DNA from: Fusobacteriales bacterium
Lineage (GTDB): Bacteria; Fusobacteriota; Fusobacteriia; Fusobacteriales; Fusobacteriaceae
Length of the DNA: 64,000 nucleotides
Assembly: GCA_020063625.1 (NCBI GenBank)
Contig: JAICDD010000010.1
Span: 1 to 64,000, forward strand
Direction of reading: 5' to 3'
The notes beneath the pieces are model-generated. The model made no database searches and was not told the origin of the DNA. It saw nothing but the letters and a program-made list of their open reading frames with translations. This document shows positions 62,545 through 64,000 of the stretch, in pieces. How positions within the stretch are numbered: position 1 is the stretch's first letter; every line of letters begins with the position of its first letter. Position numbers and translations under genes: made by a program.

Positions 62545-63729
62545 ATGGAAATAATAAATAATAGTGAAAAACGTATAAATAAGTTGGTGGAATTTGCAAT
62601 AATAATAATGGAAGGAAAAGAAAATGGAAAAATAGCATATGAAAAATATAAAGAAATAATAGAAAGTGTGACACCCTATGAAGTATTGAATTTAGGTAAT
62701 AAATTAATAGAACAAGGTTTAGAAATAAAATATATAAAAGAAAATATTGAAAAAATAATGAATGTGTTTCATACGCCATTAAAAAATTATGAATATACAT
62801 ATCCAAATGAAAAAAATCCGATTTTTTATTACTTTAAAGAAAATGAAAAATTGGAAGAGAAGTTAAAACAAATAAAAGAAGAATCAATAATAAAGCAAGA
62901 TACAAAAAAATTAAATAAATATTTAAAAGAGATAAAGGAGATTGAAAATCATTATATTAGGCAAGAAAATGTACTATATTCATATTTAGAAAATATTTGG
63001 GCCTATACAAACCCATTAAAGATATTATGGTCATTACATGATGATGTGAGAAAAGAGCTGAAAGAATTAATTGAAATAACAGAAAAAGAAAAATTATTTA
63101 CAAAAGAACTAAATATAAAAGTTGGGAGATTTTTCTTTTTAATATATGGAGTGATTTTTAAAGAAAATTTACTGATATTTCCAGAAGCATTAAGAACTAT
63201 ACCTGATAAAAAATGGATTGAAATATTAAAAGAAGAATTAAAAATGGAATTTTCATTTATAGATAAACCAGATATAAAAATAAAAGATTTAGATAATAAA
63301 GATAGTAATGGATTAAAAGAAATATTTTTTAAAGTAGAAACAGGTGAATTAACGTCAAAACAAATAGAATTAATATTTAATAATTTACCAATAGATATAA
63401 CATTTATAGATGAAAATGATGAGGTGAAATATTTTTCAAATCCAAAAGATAGATTTTTTCCACGTTCACCAGCAATAATAGGAAGAAAAGTACAAAATTG
63501 TCACCCCCCTGAAAGTGTACATGTGGTAGAAAAAATACTTTCTGCATTCAAATCATCTGAAAGAGATGAAGCAGAATTTTGGATAAATATGAGAGGAAAA
63601 ACGATATTAATAAAATATTTTGCAGTGAGAGACAAAGAAAATAAATATTTAGGAACAATAGAGGTAAGTCAAGATATAACTGAAATAAAGAAAATTGAGG
63701 GTGATAAAAGATTGTTAGATTGGGAATAA
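62545..63729 (+). CDS. DUF438 / hemerythrin-like / PAS sensor protein
   Basis: The 394 residues comprise DUF438 (about 1-80), a hemerythrin-like four-helix domain (HYIRQENVLYSYLEN, WSLHDDVRKEL; about 90-220), and a PAS domain (about 280-390). The PAS domain has FPRSPAIIGRKVQNCHPPES and EAEFWINMRGKTILIKYFAV. Such proteins are thought to sense oxygen or NO through a di-iron or haem site. The late hemerythrin ligands are partly changed (FKENLLIFPEAL). I use ATG 62545, since AAAGGAG lies 6 bp before it. Confidence 0.88.
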   Translation: MEIINNSEKRINKLVEFAIIIMEGKENGKIAYEKYKEIIESVTPYEVLNLGNKLIEQGLEIKYIKENIEKIMNVFHTPLKNYEYTYPNEKNPIFYYFKENEKLEEKLKQIKEESIIKQDTKKLNKYLKEIKEIENHYIRQENVLYSYLENIWAYTNPLKILWSLHDDVRKELKELIEITEKEKLFTKELNIKVGRFFFLIYGVIFKENLLIFPEALRTIPDKKWIEILKEELKMEFSFIDKPDIKIKDLDNKDSNGLKEIFFKVETGELTSKQIELIFNNLPIDITFIDENDEVKYFSNPKDRFFPRSPAIIGRKVQNCHPPESVHVVEKILSAFKSSERDEAEFWINMRGKTILIKYFAVRDKENKYLGTIEVSQDITEIKKIEGDKRLLDWE

Positions 63730-63759
63730 ATATATTTTTATGAAAAAATAGGTGAGAAA

Positions 63760-64000
63760 ATGGATACAACAATTTTAAAAGTGCAAAATTTAACTGTAAA
63801 AAATGAAAGTAAATTAATTTTTAAAAATTTAACTTTTGATGTAAAGAAAGGTGAAATATTAGGAATAATTGGAGATATAGATTATAATTTCGATACATTT
63901 TTTAAAAATATAGAAAATAATAAATTGAAATATAATGGAGAAATAATATATAAAGATAATAAATCTATATCTAAAAAACTAAAAACAGGTGAAATAGGTG
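63760..64000 (+). CDS. ABC transporter ATP-binding-like protein with degenerate Walker A (partial)
   Basis: The frame starts at ATG 63760 after AGGTGAG and is cut by the right edge (80 residues seen). The opening LKVQNLTVKNESKLIFKNLT and VKKGEILGIIGD matches an ABC ATPase of the sugar/branched-chain type. Where Walker A (GxxGxGKST) should follow, the text is GDIDYNFDTFFKNI with no GK[ST]. A non-hydrolysing subunit or a first half of a two-domain ATPase is possible. It is 30 bp after the DUF438 gene and probably co-transcribed. Confidence 0.55.
   Translation, partial: MDTTILKVQNLTVKNESKLIFKNLTFDVKKGEILGIIGDIDYNFDTFFKNIENNKLKYNGEIIYKDNKSISKKLKTGEIG

Noticed and set aside
1-64000. tRNA, rRNA or known riboswitch
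   Set aside because: I saw no cloverleaf, rRNA core or recognisable aptamer sequence in any intergenic stretch, although I could not run a covariance search.

Overview
The window looks like chromosome from a very AT-rich, anaerobic, diderm bacterium, most likely a member of the Fusobacteriota; this is an inference from content, not a database match. Supporting signs are the very low G+C, purine-rich Shine-Dalgarno sites with frequent TTG starts, an [FeFe] hydrogenase operon, an iron alcohol dehydrogenase, a DUF438/hemerythrin/PAS protein, many lipoproteins, and a probable outer-membrane barrel protein ending in Phe. No rRNA, tRNA, CRISPR array or intact prophage was seen.

Layout. 1-4416 (minus strand): a restriction-modification operon with a SNF2/PLD helicase and an in-frame DUF4391-Mod methyltransferase fusion that runs off the left edge. 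5236-6757: azlCD amino-acid exporter and a zinc-ribbon thioredoxin. 7466-10920: a TetR regulator, a GH13 amylase and an MFS transporter; TetR and amylase share a matching operator. 11797-20992: housekeeping and decaying genes, including a broken DUF547 gene, LD-carboxypeptidase, diguanylate cyclase, FAH hydrolase with AraC, a broken rhodanese, iron ADH, Amt, a CIRCE-controlled Hsp20, and a junction of truncated SDR and PMI-like fragments. 21061-30681: HD-GYP phosphodiesterase, SerC, a papain-like lipoprotein with a degenerate hybrid kinase, Nudix, an esterase, a LacI-like protein without its DNA-binding domain, and two small membrane ORFs. 30787-40532: PepF, a Crp/Fnr regulator, and a five-gene secreted operon (barrel protein, acid phosphatase, dead phosphatase paralogue, two-domain lipoprotein, three-domain nuclease) that looks built for scavenging extracellular nucleic acid. 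40679-44557 (minus): PBP1A, RlmN and an HD protein. 45408-49106: hydrogenase operon with PAS and SpoIIE-type phosphatase genes. 49243-53720: a solitary IS3-type orfA, a decayed aldo/keto reductase under a MerR-type promoter, an intact reductase and an unknown exported protein. 54115-62180: a complete Wadjet (jetABCD) plasmid-defence operon. 62545-64000: DUF438 sensor and the start of an ABC ATPase-like gene with no visible P-loop.

The most unusual signal is not a gene. Six intergenic blocks (about 4.64-5.05, 6.85-7.38, 10.93-11.76, 51.19-51.87, 53.72-54.04 and 62.20-62.50 kb) are assembled from the same small set of short repeated phrases, including a roughly 91-bp near-palindrome present in six full copies. 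They sit at the joints of accessory genes, and two of them bracket the Wadjet operon exactly. At least five genes in the window are broken, several next to these blocks, which suggests active local rearrangement, although some frameshifts could be homopolymer sequencing errors.
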